Source of the DNA: a virus
Virus record (IMG/VR): IMGVR_UViG_3300049001_000044
Coordinates: 248,001-312,000 of that record
Length of the DNA: 64,000 bases
Direction: 5' to 3' (one strand)
Shown: one piece after another, positions 18,221-26,262 of the stretch
Numbering within the stretch: the stretch's first letter is position 1
Layout: each line of letters opens with the position of its first letter
Translations under genes and position numbers: made by a program
The notes under the pieces: generated by a model
Seen by the model: only the letters and a program-made list of their open reading frames with translations
Told to the model about the DNA's origin: nothing
Databases searched by the model: none

Positions 18221-19267
18221 GTGAAGGTCTCTTTTAGACAAGGTATAGTCCGTTGTAAGATGGTGCCTGCCTCGGGCGGTGCCACTTCAACACCAACATT
18301 GCTGTTCATCCAGCCAAGTTCTAAGGGTACGACCGTCGACCTGTTCGCTTCACAACAGGAACCGACGGTCGTGTCGTTTGCCCATTATGGCGCGAACTAT
18401 TTGGCTGAAGAAAGTAGAAACGTGACCTCAGCCTGGGGTGGTGGGGTCGAGGCTGTTATTGGCGCCTCGAAGGACATCAACAATAGTCCGCTCGACAAGT
18501 TTGGTATCCAATATCTGTATTGGGATATCGACTTGAGCACCGGCGCTGTGCGTAGAGGTTGGACAGATAAGGCTCTCATCGTATCGGCAACCGAGCCAGT
18601 GAATGCGCCCAACGATCAGCACTGGTTTGACCTAAGCAAGAACGTGATGAAAGTCCGCCGTGTGACTGGCGCAACAGCGCACTGGTTGGATAAGATTCGT
18701 GTCTTTGCTGGCACGTACACGGCGCAGGGAGCAATCGTTCCATTCGTACCAACAATCATAGGCTCGCAAGTAGGGATTTCCAAAGGCGAGTACTCTGCTG
18801 GTGCGATCCTTCTAGGTACGAACAATAAGCCGCTGCGCCAATCGGATGGCACTTTTGCCACCACCGAAACTGACCTCATCGTCCAACAGACGAGTGGTCA
18901 AAACGTTAAGTTTGATTCCGCTGTAGTCTTCGCACAAGCAAGCGAGGAGATTCCAAAGTTCTATTTGGTTTCGTTTAGTCCAGATCGTCGCATCAAGTTA
19001 GGCACGCACCTGAACAAGAATCAGTTCATTGCAGGAATTGTTGTTGATGACCTAAATGAAAACGAAACTGGCCAAGTCATTACGAATGGTGCTATTCGTA
19101 ATGAGCAATGGAACTGGCCAGAGTCTAGCTTTGGTAAGCCTCTCTTCTGCTCTGCTTCCGGCCATCTCACCCTTACACCACCCCAAGTAGGTGTGTCTCA
19201 GCAGGTGGGATTCGTTTATGACAAAGATGCCATCTATCTAAATCTATTTCCGCCAGTGAGGTTGTAG
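18221..19267 (+). CDS. Tail fibre or tip protein, GTG start (348 aa)
   Basis: The start is GTG at 18221, preceded by the very strong ribosome binding site AGGAGGGAGAA. The protein is beta-rich with no visible catalytic motif. Residues about 180-345 contain repeated short strands, and the last 30 residues (ASGHLTLTPPQVGVSQQVG) look like a compact C-terminal domain. It lies between two other fibre-like genes, 2 nt ahead of the next, so both should be translated together. Function is inferred from position; no adhesin family is recognised. Confidence 0.55.
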   Translation: MKVSFRQGIVRCKMVPASGGATSTPTLLFIQPSSKGTTVDLFASQQEPTVVSFAHYGANYLAEESRNVTSAWGGGVEAVIGASKDINNSPLDKFGIQYLYWDIDLSTGAVRRGWTDKALIVSATEPVNAPNDQHWFDLSKNVMKVRRVTGATAHWLDKIRVFAGTYTAQGAIVPFVPTIIGSQVGISKGEYSAGAILLGTNNKPLRQSDGTFATTETDLIVQQTSGQNVKFDSAVVFAQASEEIPKFYLVSFSPDRRIKLGTHLNKNQFIAGIVVDDLNENETGQVITNGAIRNEQWNWPESSFGKPLFCSASGHLTLTPPQVGVSQQVGFVYDKDAIYLNLFPPVRL

Positions 19268-19268
19268 T

Positions 19269-20222
19269 ATGGCAGAATTAGTTTTGAAACCAATCTACCT
19301 AGATGACGAAGGTATCTTCGCTAGGTTGCCGGATGGTTCTATCGTTAACATTGGTGGTACGAACAGTCAGTATTTCACCGTCAACGGTAGAGGACTTGTA
19401 TTTGACGATGCTTCGTCTACAGCACCAGGTGGAACCGGTCTAACCCTTCAAAAGGTCTACGACGAAACGGTTCGCCATGGTGAGGCAACTATCAAGCTAC
19501 AAACGGGAAAAGATTTCTCGATCGTTGACGACAACGACAAGAACGTCTTCTTCCGCATTGACTCTGAAACCGGTAAGGTCACTTTGACAGGTGACTTGGA
19601 AGTTCTTGGTCAAAGCACCGTCATCAACACTGTCATTCAAGACAGTGACCACTGGGTTATCTCACCATCGACGGGCACGACGACTGCTCTCGTAATTGAG
19701 CCAGATCCAGGCGTCGTACCAATTGTCGACCTAGTAACAGTACGCAGAACTTACGGCACACCACCTGTATTCCGCATCGACAAGGATGGCAACCTCATCA
19801 CTACCGGTCTCTTTAATGGGATCGACATTGCGAAACTCAAGAGCGATCTTGACTCGCATATTGCTGGTACTTATGGACGCCACACGGCGTCTCAAGTTGA
19901 CATCCACCCCATTGAGGCCCTGCCGGGATCAACGGACGTTCAATCCGCAATTGAAGCTCTGTCTAATAAAGTGGAGAACGCGGGTGGTGGAAATACTGGT
20001 GGCGGTATCAGTGGCGTGCAGGGTTATGAGCACGTGCAAACCACGCCCGCAAAGATGTGGTTCATAACGCATGAAAAGAATACACGCCGTGCGACAGTGG
20101 CGTTGTACGATGATGATTGGCAACTGATCATTCCCGACCATGTAAAGATCATGGATCCGAACACGGTGGCGGTCATGTTCAGCGCAGCAATTAGCGGCAG
20201 AGGGATCCTAACTCTCTTCTAA
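19269..20222 (+). CDS. Fibre-like protein ending in the HNLG-type beta domain (317 aa)
   Basis: The order is an N-terminal beta region, a typical fibre shaft segment (a VTLTGDLEVLGQSTVINT strand repeat around residues 95-120), a helical stretch (LKSDLDSHIAG... VQSAIEALSNKVENAG), a Gly-rich linker and a C-terminal ~65-residue domain (K-M-W-F-I-T-H-E... ending A-A-I-S-G-R-G-I-L-T-L-F). That last domain matches the repeated domain in four downstream genes, although here H-E-K-N replaces H-N-L-G. The shaft plus linker plus tip layout suggests a trimeric fibre with the small domain as the tip. Confidence 0.6.
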   Translation: MAELVLKPIYLDDEGIFARLPDGSIVNIGGTNSQYFTVNGRGLVFDDASSTAPGGTGLTLQKVYDETVRHGEATIKLQTGKDFSIVDDNDKNVFFRIDSETGKVTLTGDLEVLGQSTVINTVIQDSDHWVISPSTGTTTALVIEPDPGVVPIVDLVTVRRTYGTPPVFRIDKDGNLITTGLFNGIDIAKLKSDLDSHIAGTYGRHTASQVDIHPIEALPGSTDVQSAIEALSNKVENAGGGNTGGGISGVQGYEHVQTTPAKMWFITHEKNTRRATVALYDDDWQLIIPDHVKIMDPNTVAVMFSAAISGRGILTLF

Positions 20223-20236
20223 ATTTTGCGTCCTGA

Positions 20237-20244
20237 TATAAATA
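20237..20244 (+). promoter_or_regulatory. Exact T4-type late promoter box
   Basis: TATAAATA is identical to the T4 late core and lies 43 nt before the ATG at 20287. Confidence 0.65.
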
Positions 20245-20286
20245 GAACCTGTCAATCAACCAAGAAACATTTTAAGGAAGACGGCT

Positions 20287-20517
20287 ATGTCAAAGAAAAC
20301 TATTGAGACACAGGACATTGTTCTGGCAGCTACTCTCAAGGTGCTCGGATATCGTCTTGACCACATCGAGAAAGTTGGCAACAAAGGGATTTTCCACTTT
20401 GTAAACGTTGATGAAGAAGTGATCAATGACTACGATCTGGGGAACCTCAAGGTAGAGCCTGTGGCTTTCAATTCTGCGATCAAAGCACTGACCACCGCAT
20501 CTCGTAGAACGCTTTGA
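20287..20517 (+). CDS. Small conserved phage protein, DUF5659-like (76 aa)
   Basis: The opening MSKKTIETQDIVLAATLKVLGY then L-x-x-I-E-K-V-G-N-K-G-I-F-H-F is the pattern I know from DUF5659, a small domain found in phages and bacteria with no known function (family recalled, not searched). It predicts a compact alpha/beta fold with an acidic middle (NVDEEVINDYD). It has an exact late promoter and AAGGAAGACGGCT before the ATG. It interrupts the fibre genes, so it may be a late non-structural protein. Confidence 0.6.
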   Translation: MSKKTIETQDIVLAATLKVLGYRLDHIEKVGNKGIFHFVNVDEEVINDYDLGNLKVEPVAFNSAIKALTTASRRTL

Positions 20518-20525
20518 TTCAAGAT

Positions 20526-20561
20526 TTAGTAGTATCGTAGTACCTGTAGTAAAGTAGTAAG
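20526..20561 (+). repeat. Short GTAGTA-rich repeat upstream of fibre gene
   Basis: The stretch contains repeated TAGTA/GTAGTA units (TAGTAGTA, CGTAGTACC, TGTAGTAAAGTAGTAAG) in the 76-nt gap before the 20594 gene. No ATAAATA box is present here, so it may be a leader feature of the upstream late transcript. Confidence 0.35.
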
Positions 20562-20593
20562 TTTGTTTCACGCCACTCACTTAGGAGCTTCAC

Positions 20594-22357
20594 ATGAGAC
20601 TTAATGGCAATCTCGTACTCAACTCGGACGCGTCTGGAGAAATTCAACACGCATATATCGAACGCCTGGCTGCGGCGCCTACGTTCGATGCTCTGCAGAA
20701 GGGTCGTATCTACTTCAATACTAATAGCTCGTTGTATTACTACAACGACGGCGCGGCTTGGGCACCGTTCGCAACTGGCGGCAATGCAGCAGCACTGCAG
20801 TCAGAAGTTGACGCTATCGAAGCATCGCTTGGCGGTCTGGTAAATGCTGACGGAACGTACGTTGCTGGCGCCCTCACCGGCTCCCTGGCAGGAACTGCTT
20901 CCCTTACCGACGCCATCCAAAAACTGCAAGCACTGGCTGATGCTAACGCATCCGCTATTTCGGCCGAAGTTGCTGACCGTCAGGCAGCAATCACCGCTGA
21001 AGAAACCGCTCGTACCGAAGCTGACACTGCAGAAGCTACTGCTCGTGCAGCAGCCGACCAGACGCTGACCGATAACCTCGCAGCAGAAGTCACCCGCGCA
21101 ACCGACGCTGAGGCAGCTCTTGGCACTCGCGTTGACGGCGTTGACGCTGACCTCACCGCAGAAGTAACCCGTGCTACTTCCGCTGAGGCTGCTCTTGGTA
21201 CCCGCGTTGACGGCGTTGCAGCTGATCTGGCGCAAGAAGTTACCGACCGCGAAACCGCAGACACCAATCTGCAGCTCGCAGTTGATGGTAAAGTCTCGAA
21301 AGCTGGCGACACCATGTCTGGCCAGCTTGCAATGGGCGGCAACAAGATCATCGGCGTGGGAGCTCCTACCCAAGCTGACGATGCAGTCAACAAGAACTAC
21401 GTTGATTCGCTGCTCTCCGGTCTGACCTGGGAAGCGCCAGTTGACGAAATCGTTGCTGACGCAACCGCAGTTGATCTGACTGGTAAAGCAGATGGCTACC
21501 GTATCGTCGACACCACCGCTAAGAAGATCTTCACCGTCGCTGGTGGCGCTCTTGACGCAGGTGAAGACCTGGTAGAAGGCGCAGCACTCTTCCACAAGGG
21601 TGACGAGCAAGGCTTCGTATTCAACGGCACTGATCTGGTCCAGTTCACTGGTACCGGTCAAATCGCTGCTGGTATCGGCCTGGTTAAAGTTGGTAACCAA
21701 CTTGACGTTAACCTCGGTGCAGGTATTGCACAGCTGCCAACCGACGAAGTCGGCGTCGACGTTCTCGGCACTGGTGGTCTGTTCCTCACCATCGACGGCG
21801 TAACTCCTTCGACCGATTCCGCTTCGCAGCTGTCTGTAAAGCTGGACGGCGATACCCTGACCCGCGGCGAAAACGGCCTGAAGGTTTCGAATGCTGTTAT
21901 CCAGTCCATCTCTGATGCAGCTGGCGCAGCAGCAACCGAACAGACCCGTGCAGAAGCGGCTGAAGGTGCTCTCGGTACTCGTATCGACGGCGTTGAAGGT
22001 GATCTGGCCCAGGAAGTTACCGATCGCACCGCAGCAGACACCGCTCTGGACGGTAAGATCGCAACCGAAACTTCGGATCGTCAAGCTGCTGACACCACCC
22101 TGCAGGGCAACATCGACGCAACCAATGTTCGCATTGGCAAGATGTACTTCTTGTACGAAGCAGGTGCTGCTGCAACGGTTCACACCGTTACTCACAACCT
22201 GGGTCAGAAGTACTGCAACGTGACCATCGTCGACGACACCGACAACGTGGTGATCCCACAGTCGATCGTGTTCGATTCGGATAACCAACTCACTGTGTCC
22301 TTCACCTCTGCTCTGCAGTGCAAGGCCATCGTGATGGGTCTGGCAGTTGTAGCCTAA
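20594..22357 (+). CDS. Tail fibre with coiled-coil repeats and HNLG tip domain (587 aa)
   Basis: Residues 1-60 form an attachment module found in many phage fibres (F-x-x-L-Q-x-G-R-I-Y-F-N then Y-Y-N-D-G-A-A-W-A-P-F). Residues about 95-225 are Ala/Glu/Asp-rich heptads with a repeat of the form E-A-A-L-G-T-R-V-D-G-V, a trimeric coiled coil. Residues about 235-275 contain the fibre motif GDTMSGQLAMGGNKI then NKNYVDS. A beta region and a second coiled-coil run (about 440-515) follow. The last 70 residues are the HNLG domain (VHTVTHNLGQKY). The organisation is that of a long trimeric host-recognition fibre. Its codon use is unusually GC-rich. Confidence 0.8.
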   Translation: MRLNGNLVLNSDASGEIQHAYIERLAAAPTFDALQKGRIYFNTNSSLYYYNDGAAWAPFATGGNAAALQSEVDAIEASLGGLVNADGTYVAGALTGSLAGTASLTDAIQKLQALADANASAISAEVADRQAAITAEETARTEADTAEATARAAADQTLTDNLAAEVTRATDAEAALGTRVDGVDADLTAEVTRATSAEAALGTRVDGVAADLAQEVTDRETADTNLQLAVDGKVSKAGDTMSGQLAMGGNKIIGVGAPTQADDAVNKNYVDSLLSGLTWEAPVDEIVADATAVDLTGKADGYRIVDTTAKKIFTVAGGALDAGEDLVEGAALFHKGDEQGFVFNGTDLVQFTGTGQIAAGIGLVKVGNQLDVNLGAGIAQLPTDEVGVDVLGTGGLFLTIDGVTPSTDSASQLSVKLDGDTLTRGENGLKVSNAVIQSISDAAGAAATEQTRAEAAEGALGTRIDGVEGDLAQEVTDRTAADTALDGKIATETSDRQAADTTLQGNIDATNVRIGKMYFLYEAGAAATVHTVTHNLGQKYCNVTIVDDTDNVVIPQSIVFDSDNQLTVSFTSALQCKAIVMGLAVVA

Positions 22358-22393
22358 TCAGCAAAACAACTAATTTGGCTTAAGGGCTGAATG

Positions 22394-22422
22394 AGGGGAG
22401 CTTCGGCTCCCCTTCTCTTTTT
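22394..22422 (+). terminator. Intrinsic terminator with TTCG loop
   Basis: AGGGGAGC, TTCG, GCTCCCCT and then TCTCTTTTT lie 36 nt after the fibre stop codon. The UUCG tetraloop makes it a strong rho-independent terminator. Confidence 0.85.
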
Positions 22423-22432
22423 CAGGTTGAGC

Positions 22433-22440
22433 CATAAATA
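22433..22440 (+). promoter_or_regulatory. T4-type late promoter box
   Basis: CATAAATA follows the terminator and precedes the 22477 gene by 37 nt, so the next three small tip genes form a separate late unit. Confidence 0.6.
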
Positions 22441-22476
22441 GAGCACGTAGTTAATTTTTAGTTCAAAGGGGACACC

Positions 22477-23082
22477 ATGAAATTTTTCGGCGACGCCCAT
22501 CTTCAACAAAATAACCTCAGAGAAGCGGTCATCCCGCTGGACACCTCCTTCCCAACTAATCCAAAGGTTGGTCAGCTGGCGTTCACCGGCCGTATCCTGT
22601 ACATCTGCGTAGAAATCATGGCTGACGGTATGCCTGTGTGGGTACCAATGACGCAGGAAATTACTGCGTTCACGTTTGTACAGAGCACAGAGTCGTCTAC
22701 TTGGGTCATCAACCACAACCTCAATACTACCAGCGTTAGCCCAACGGTTTACGATGAACTGGGTCGTGTTGTTATCCCAAGCGAAATCACGGTCAACAGC
22801 GCTTCACAAGTCACTGTCGACTTTGGTACCCCTGCTAAGGGTAAAGTTGTTCTGGTGTCTGGTCACTTCGATGGTCAGCTAAAGCCAACATACGCATTTG
22901 AGTTCTACCAAACCAATCCTTCGACTACTTGGGTGGTTGATCACGGTCTTGGACGTCAGCCTATCGTCCGTGTGTTTGTCGGTAATCAGGAAGTTCAGCC
23001 AGAGACCGTCACATTTGACTCGATGGATACCATCACCATCACGTTCTCGACTCCGCAGGTTGGACAGGTTAAGCTTATCTAA
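22477..23082 (+). CDS. Fibre tip protein with two HNLG-type domains (201 aa)
   Basis: Residues 1-60 resemble the attachment module of the upstream fibre (R-E-A-V-I-P-L-D then G-Q-L-A-F-T-G-R-I-L-Y-I-C). Two tandem copies of the ~65-residue beta domain follow: STWVINHNLN... PSEITVNSASQVTVDF and TTWVVDHGLG... PETVTFDSMDTITITF, each ending P-x-x-G-x-V. The domain pattern is T-W-x-V-x-H-N-L-G, a central D or G, a P-x-x-V strand and an F-x-x-P-x-x-G end. The ribosome binding site is AAAGGGGACACC. It is a good candidate for a small fibre or decoration protein. Ligand unknown. Confidence 0.65.
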   Translation: MKFFGDAHLQQNNLREAVIPLDTSFPTNPKVGQLAFTGRILYICVEIMADGMPVWVPMTQEITAFTFVQSTESSTWVINHNLNTTSVSPTVYDELGRVVIPSEITVNSASQVTVDFGTPAKGKVVLVSGHFDGQLKPTYAFEFYQTNPSTTWVVDHGLGRQPIVRVFVGNQEVQPETVTFDSMDTITITFSTPQVGQVKLI

Positions 23083-23093
23083 GGGAGGTTATT

Positions 23094-23330
23094 ATGAGAC
23101 TCATCCCTGGAGTTTATCGTCACTCGCAAGCAATTGCGATGGATACGTGGACGATTAAGCATAACCTTGGTAGCAACGGAACCAAAGGCGTACCAATTGT
23201 TGATGTGACCGTTACTGACAGCGGTAAAGTTCAGAAGCTCATACCTGCAGGTGTTGAGATCGTTGATAAGGACAACCTTATCATTCGATTCTCGGCACCG
23301 CGTAGCGGCTCTGCAACCATCATTGCCTAA
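23094..23330 (+). CDS. Single HNLG-type domain protein (78 aa)
   Basis: Almost the whole protein is one copy of the beta domain: DTWTIKHNLGSNG then a D-V-T-V-T-D-S-G turn, I-P-A-G-V-E-I-V and F-S-A-P-R-S-G-S-A. The ribosome binding site is AAGGGAGGTTATT. It follows a gene carrying two copies of the same domain by 12 nt and precedes another single-domain gene by 12 nt, consistent with duplication of one module. It could assemble on the fibre as a separate tip subunit. Confidence 0.6.
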   Translation: MRLIPGVYRHSQAIAMDTWTIKHNLGSNGTKGVPIVDVTVTDSGKVQKLIPAGVEIVDKDNLIIRFSAPRSGSATIIA

Positions 23331-23341
23331 AGGAGGTAAAC

Positions 23342-23575
23342 ATGGCTTATGGCGGAGTTCAATCGAAGGTGTTCACGTTTGACGTGGCCTCGGATACGTG
23401 GACGGTCAATCACAATATGGGTCTTATCCCAGTGGCTGATGTTCGAGCAAGCGTTGATGGCGAGATTACGAAGGTTTATCCGTTGTCTATGGTTTATCCA
23501 GACGTCAACACGATCGTAATTCAATGGTCTGTTCCCAGAACAGGCTCAGTCTTGCTGGCGACGGCTCAGGTGTAA
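23342..23575 (+). CDS. Single HNLG-type domain protein (77 aa)
   Basis: It is a paralogue of the preceding gene: DTWTVNHNMGLIP, A-S-V-D-G-E-I-T, then V-Y-P-D-V-N-T-I-V-I-Q-W and S-V-P-R-T-G-S-V-L-L. The ribosome binding site AAAGGAGG is near-ideal, suggesting high expression. It is the last gene before a terminator and the lysis cassette. Same inferred role as its neighbours. Confidence 0.6.
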   Translation: MAYGGVQSKVFTFDVASDTWTVNHNMGLIPVADVRASVDGEITKVYPLSMVYPDVNTIVIQWSVPRTGSVLLATAQV

Positions 23576-23580
23576 ATAAG

Positions 23581-23613
23581 AGGGAGAGCTTCGGCTCTCC
23601 TTCTTTCATTTTA
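23581..23613 (+). terminator. Intrinsic terminator with TTCG loop
   Basis: GGAGAGC, TTCG, GCTCTCC and then TTCTTTCATTTT separate the tip genes from the lysis genes. Confidence 0.8.
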
Positions 23614-23626
23614 TCTGGAGAAAATC

Positions 23627-24094
23627 ATGAGCGCATTACTTGCCCTAATCTTGGGTGGCGGTCAAGGGACCAAAATCTCTGCCATCGTTGGTGCTGTACT
23701 TCTCACCCTTGCAACAACTTTCATCGGCTTGAAGCTGATCGAAATTCACGAATTGAATAGCAAGGTCGAAACACAGGCGAAACAAATCGCCGACCTTACG
23801 CTTGACAACAAGATCCTAACAGAGAACAACAAGGTGCTGAAGCAGAATCAAGGCACGTTGGTCGACTCCAACCAAACCAACTACGACACTGCGAAAAAGC
23901 TTGATGAGGAAAGAGCCACATCTAAGGCAGCTATCGCCTCGCTCGCTGCGCAGAATACCAAGAGCAAAGAAGCGCTGGACACCCTACGCAAGACCGTCGC
24001 GGCTCTTGCAAAGGATCCTAACAATGATGGCCCAGTTGCTGAAGTGCTGAAAGAAACCATCCGTCAAATCCAAGCGAATAGGGATTCCAAATGA
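23627..24094 (+). CDS. Inner-membrane spanin (Rz-like) candidate
   Basis: A 155-aa protein with one hydrophobic segment near residues 16-37 (ISAIVGAVLLTLATTFIGLK) followed by a long coiled coil (about 40-145) with heptads such as KQIADLTLDNKILTENNKVL. This N-in, C-out layout is that of i-spanins, which cross the periplasm and fuse inner and outer membranes with an o-spanin at the end of lysis. The next gene overlaps by ATGA and encodes a small lipoprotein, which strongly supports the pair. A holin is the alternative, but the long coiled coil argues against it. Confidence 0.75.
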   Translation: MSALLALILGGGQGTKISAIVGAVLLTLATTFIGLKLIEIHELNSKVETQAKQIADLTLDNKILTENNKVLKQNQGTLVDSNQTNYDTAKKLDEERATSKAAIASLAAQNTKSKEALDTLRKTVAALAKDPNNDGPVAEVLKETIRQIQANRDSK

Positions 24095-24408
24095 AGCGTC
24101 TAATCCTTACCCTTCCTATCCTCCTCGCCGCATGTGGTCACGTTCCTCCTAAGCCAGAGCCAATCGTTGTTCCTCGTATGGAGTACGTCATCAAGGTTCC
24201 GCCTGCTGAGACCATGCGACTGCCTGCCAAGCCAGCGAAGATCGATGTGGACAAAACGGACTTGAAGCAAAGTGATGTCGCCAACTTCATGAGCAATTCT
24301 GAGGACTACACTATTCAGTTGGAAAACAAGCTCATCACCATTGCCAAGTTCTTCACCGACGAACAGCAAAAGCTGGACGACAAAGCCAAGAAAGAGAATA
24401 GCAAATGA
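24091..24408 (+). CDS. Outer-membrane spanin lipoprotein (Rz1-like) candidate
   Basis: A 105-aa protein with a signal peptide and lipobox: MKRLILTLPILLAAC, cleavage before Cys15. The mature end is proline-rich (GHVPPKPEPIVVP, VPPAETMRLPAKP), as in Rz1-type o-spanins, followed by a helical C-terminal half able to contact the partner coiled coil. It is linked by ATGA overlaps to the i-spanin before it and the hydrolase after it. This is larger than lambda Rz1 but within the range of phage o-spanins. Confidence 0.75.
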   Translation: MKRLILTLPILLAACGHVPPKPEPIVVPRMEYVIKVPPAETMRLPAKPAKIDVDKTDLKQSDVANFMSNSEDYTIQLENKLITIAKFFTDEQQKLDDKAKKENSK

Positions 24409-26012
24409 GTTGCAATTGCCCGCCTCCAGAGCGCACATCGCTCTGGACTCCCATTCCTCAACTGAGACAGCCAACAGACATGCTGCCTGGTGAGAACATT
24501 GACTGCTTCGCGCGGCGAGCTGGTGATCCAACTGGCCAGCAAGATGACGCGCGACAGGATCCAGAAAATCGAATTCAAAACACCTCCATTAAAGTGGTGA
24601 AAGCCGCTGATGGTAAGCACTTCAAGGTGGATGAAGAGATGACCCTATCGAAAGGACCGCGCAATGCTAAGAAGTGGAAGATCAATCCACCAACCGGGTC
24701 GCTAACCATCAATGACGAAGGCAAGCTGACGGGGTCCATTGACGAAGGGACTTATAAGGTGACTGTCACTGTAAGCGATGATGAAGGAGATATCGACAGT
24801 AGAGAATTTACCGTCGTTGCTGCAGAGGCTAAGAAGGGTGAAAGCATTTCCCTTTGCATTCCATACGTCAGCACGAATGGTCAAACGCCACGAGTCAACT
24901 CTGGCTTCGGTCCTCGCATGCACCCTATCCACAAAGTGATGAAGCTGCACAAAGGCCAGGATTGGGTTGGTGGCAGACAGGGTAAGATCGTCGCGGCCGC
25001 CGATGGCGAGGTCGTGTTCTGTGGTAATGCTGGTGCATACGGTAACCAAATTAGAATCAACCACCTAGCTGCTGACGGTTCGATCATTGTTCAAACTACC
25101 TACAACCACCTCTCACAAATCCTCGTTACTAGGGGTCAGAAGGTTGCTCAAGGCCAGGCAGTCGGTAAGGAAGGTTCAACTGGTGCGTCGACTGGTAATC
25201 ACCTCCACTTTGAAGTGCTACTGGGCGGTAAGCAACACGTTGACCCAGCTCCCTACCTCAGTGGAACTTTCACCGTCCAACCACCAGCGCAGGCAGATGG
25301 AACGCAACCACCTCCTAAGACGGTCGATAACAGCGGTGGCGCTGCGGCGCCTATTACACTTAGCGAGACGAACGCCCGCACTGCAAGTGACTGCCCTCAA
25401 GTGCTAGACTCGGGCGCGACGCCGGTGAATAGTAACTCAAGCTACCCACAACCAGGTGACGACTTCAAAAACCAGGCCGCCACGACAAGCGACTGCAAGC
25501 CAGAGAAGAGACCTTCTTATTCAGAAGTAAGTGCGATGATTGATGAGGCGCTCAACGGCGCAGCGGGATTGGACGCAGAGGATAAGAAACTGATTCGCTT
25601 CATTGCACAGATTGAGAGTAGGTTCGATCCATACGCGAAGAACCCAACAAGTTCGGCGATGGGATTGTATCAGATGTTGGACAAGATTGCGGTAAAGTAC
25701 TTCGGCATTATCGGCGTTCCACCAACATGCGTTAACCGATGCAATGCTAAGTACGCAACACAGGCGATGATCGAGTTCTACAAGAGGGAATTGAAGTCGT
25801 ACTACGATGGATACAAGGCGTCGGGTGGAACAAAGATTGCTAATAAGCCGATCAAGCCAACACCACATAGCCAACGCTATCCATCTCTGTCAAAGGGAGA
25901 GTTCTGTTATGGACTCATTCACCATGATGGAGTTGGTAGCGCTGTGAATGGAAAGGATCTACAGGGCGTAGACTATTTCCGTAAGAAGGTTAAAGAGACT
26001 GGCTTTGCTTAA
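24405..26012 (+). CDS. Two-domain peptidoglycan hydrolase: M23 endopeptidase plus transglycosylase
   Basis: A 535-aa protein. Residues about 60-150 form an Ig/Big-like beta domain (YKVTVTVSDDEGDI). Residues about 165-290 are an M23 peptidase with zinc motifs H-x-x-x-D (HKGQD, ~182) and HLHFE (~265), which cuts peptide cross-links. A Pro/Ser-rich linker leads to a lysozyme-like SLT domain from ~390 with the catalytic Glu in I-E-S-R-F-D-P and then S-S-A-M-G-L-Y-Q-M. Having peptidase and glycosidase together is typical of lysins that work from outside (tail) or of fused endolysins. No signal peptide is seen, and its place after two spanins supports the lysis role. It overlaps the convergent leftward gene by 23 nt. 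Confidence 0.82.
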   Translation: MSCNCPPPERTSLWTPIPQLRQPTDMLPGENIDCFARRAGDPTGQQDDARQDPENRIQNTSIKVVKAADGKHFKVDEEMTLSKGPRNAKKWKINPPTGSLTINDEGKLTGSIDEGTYKVTVTVSDDEGDIDSREFTVVAAEAKKGESISLCIPYVSTNGQTPRVNSGFGPRMHPIHKVMKLHKGQDWVGGRQGKIVAAADGEVVFCGNAGAYGNQIRINHLAADGSIIVQTTYNHLSQILVTRGQKVAQGQAVGKEGSTGASTGNHLHFEVLLGGKQHVDPAPYLSGTFTVQPPAQADGTQPPPKTVDNSGGAAAPITLSETNARTASDCPQVLDSGATPVNSNSSYPQPGDDFKNQAATTSDCKPEKRPSYSEVSAMIDEALNGAAGLDAEDKKLIRFIAQIESRFDPYAKNPTSSAMGLYQMLDKIAVKYFGIIGVPPTCVNRCNAKYATQAMIEFYKRELKSYYDGYKASGGTKIANKPIKPTPHSQRYPSLSKGEFCYGLIHHDGVGSAVNGKDLQGVDYFRKKVKETGFA

Positions 26013-26262
26013 GTCTACTTTCTTCAATGAACTCCCGAAGAGCAAGATTGGACAGGGAGCGAAGGTAGTCTTGGAGTAGATCAGCCGTCCACTCTTCTTC
26101 CGAGTTGATGAGGAGTGGGCCTTCAGCCATGTTCACTTTCGCGAACATCGACATCCCAAAGAGGACCCCTTTCGTTTCATCGTCATCAGCATTGACTTGA
26201 TGCCACGATGCGACATAGGGTCCTTTTAGCGTGGGCCGAATGGTGAAAAGATATTTGTTCAA
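25990..26262 (-). CDS. Unknown small protein (90 aa)
   Basis: Unrecognised. It begins with strands (KYLFTIRPTL then YVASWHQVNADDDE) and ends in a helix rich in Leu and Glu. It is the last gene of the leftward block and runs 23 nt into the end of the rightward hydrolase, so readthrough of either could produce antisense RNA. Its ATG overlaps the stop of the preceding gene, so it belongs to the operon with the UDG-like and HAD-like genes. Confidence 0.65.
   Translation of the reverse strand: MNKYLFTIRPTLKGPYVASWHQVNADDDETKGVLFGMSMFAKVNMAEGPLLINSEEEWTADLLQDYLRSLSNLALREFIEESRLKQSQSL

Noticed and set aside
20801-22288. Antisense open frame of 495 codons across the long fibre gene
   Set aside because: It mirrors the GC-rich, repeat-based codon use of the fibre gene, gives a Cys/Ser/Val-rich low-sense protein and has no promoter or ribosome binding site of note.
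20594-22357. CRISPR-like array from regularly spaced repeats
   Set aside because: The repeats are coding coiled-coil units in frame, without spacers. No CRISPR array is seen anywhere in the window.
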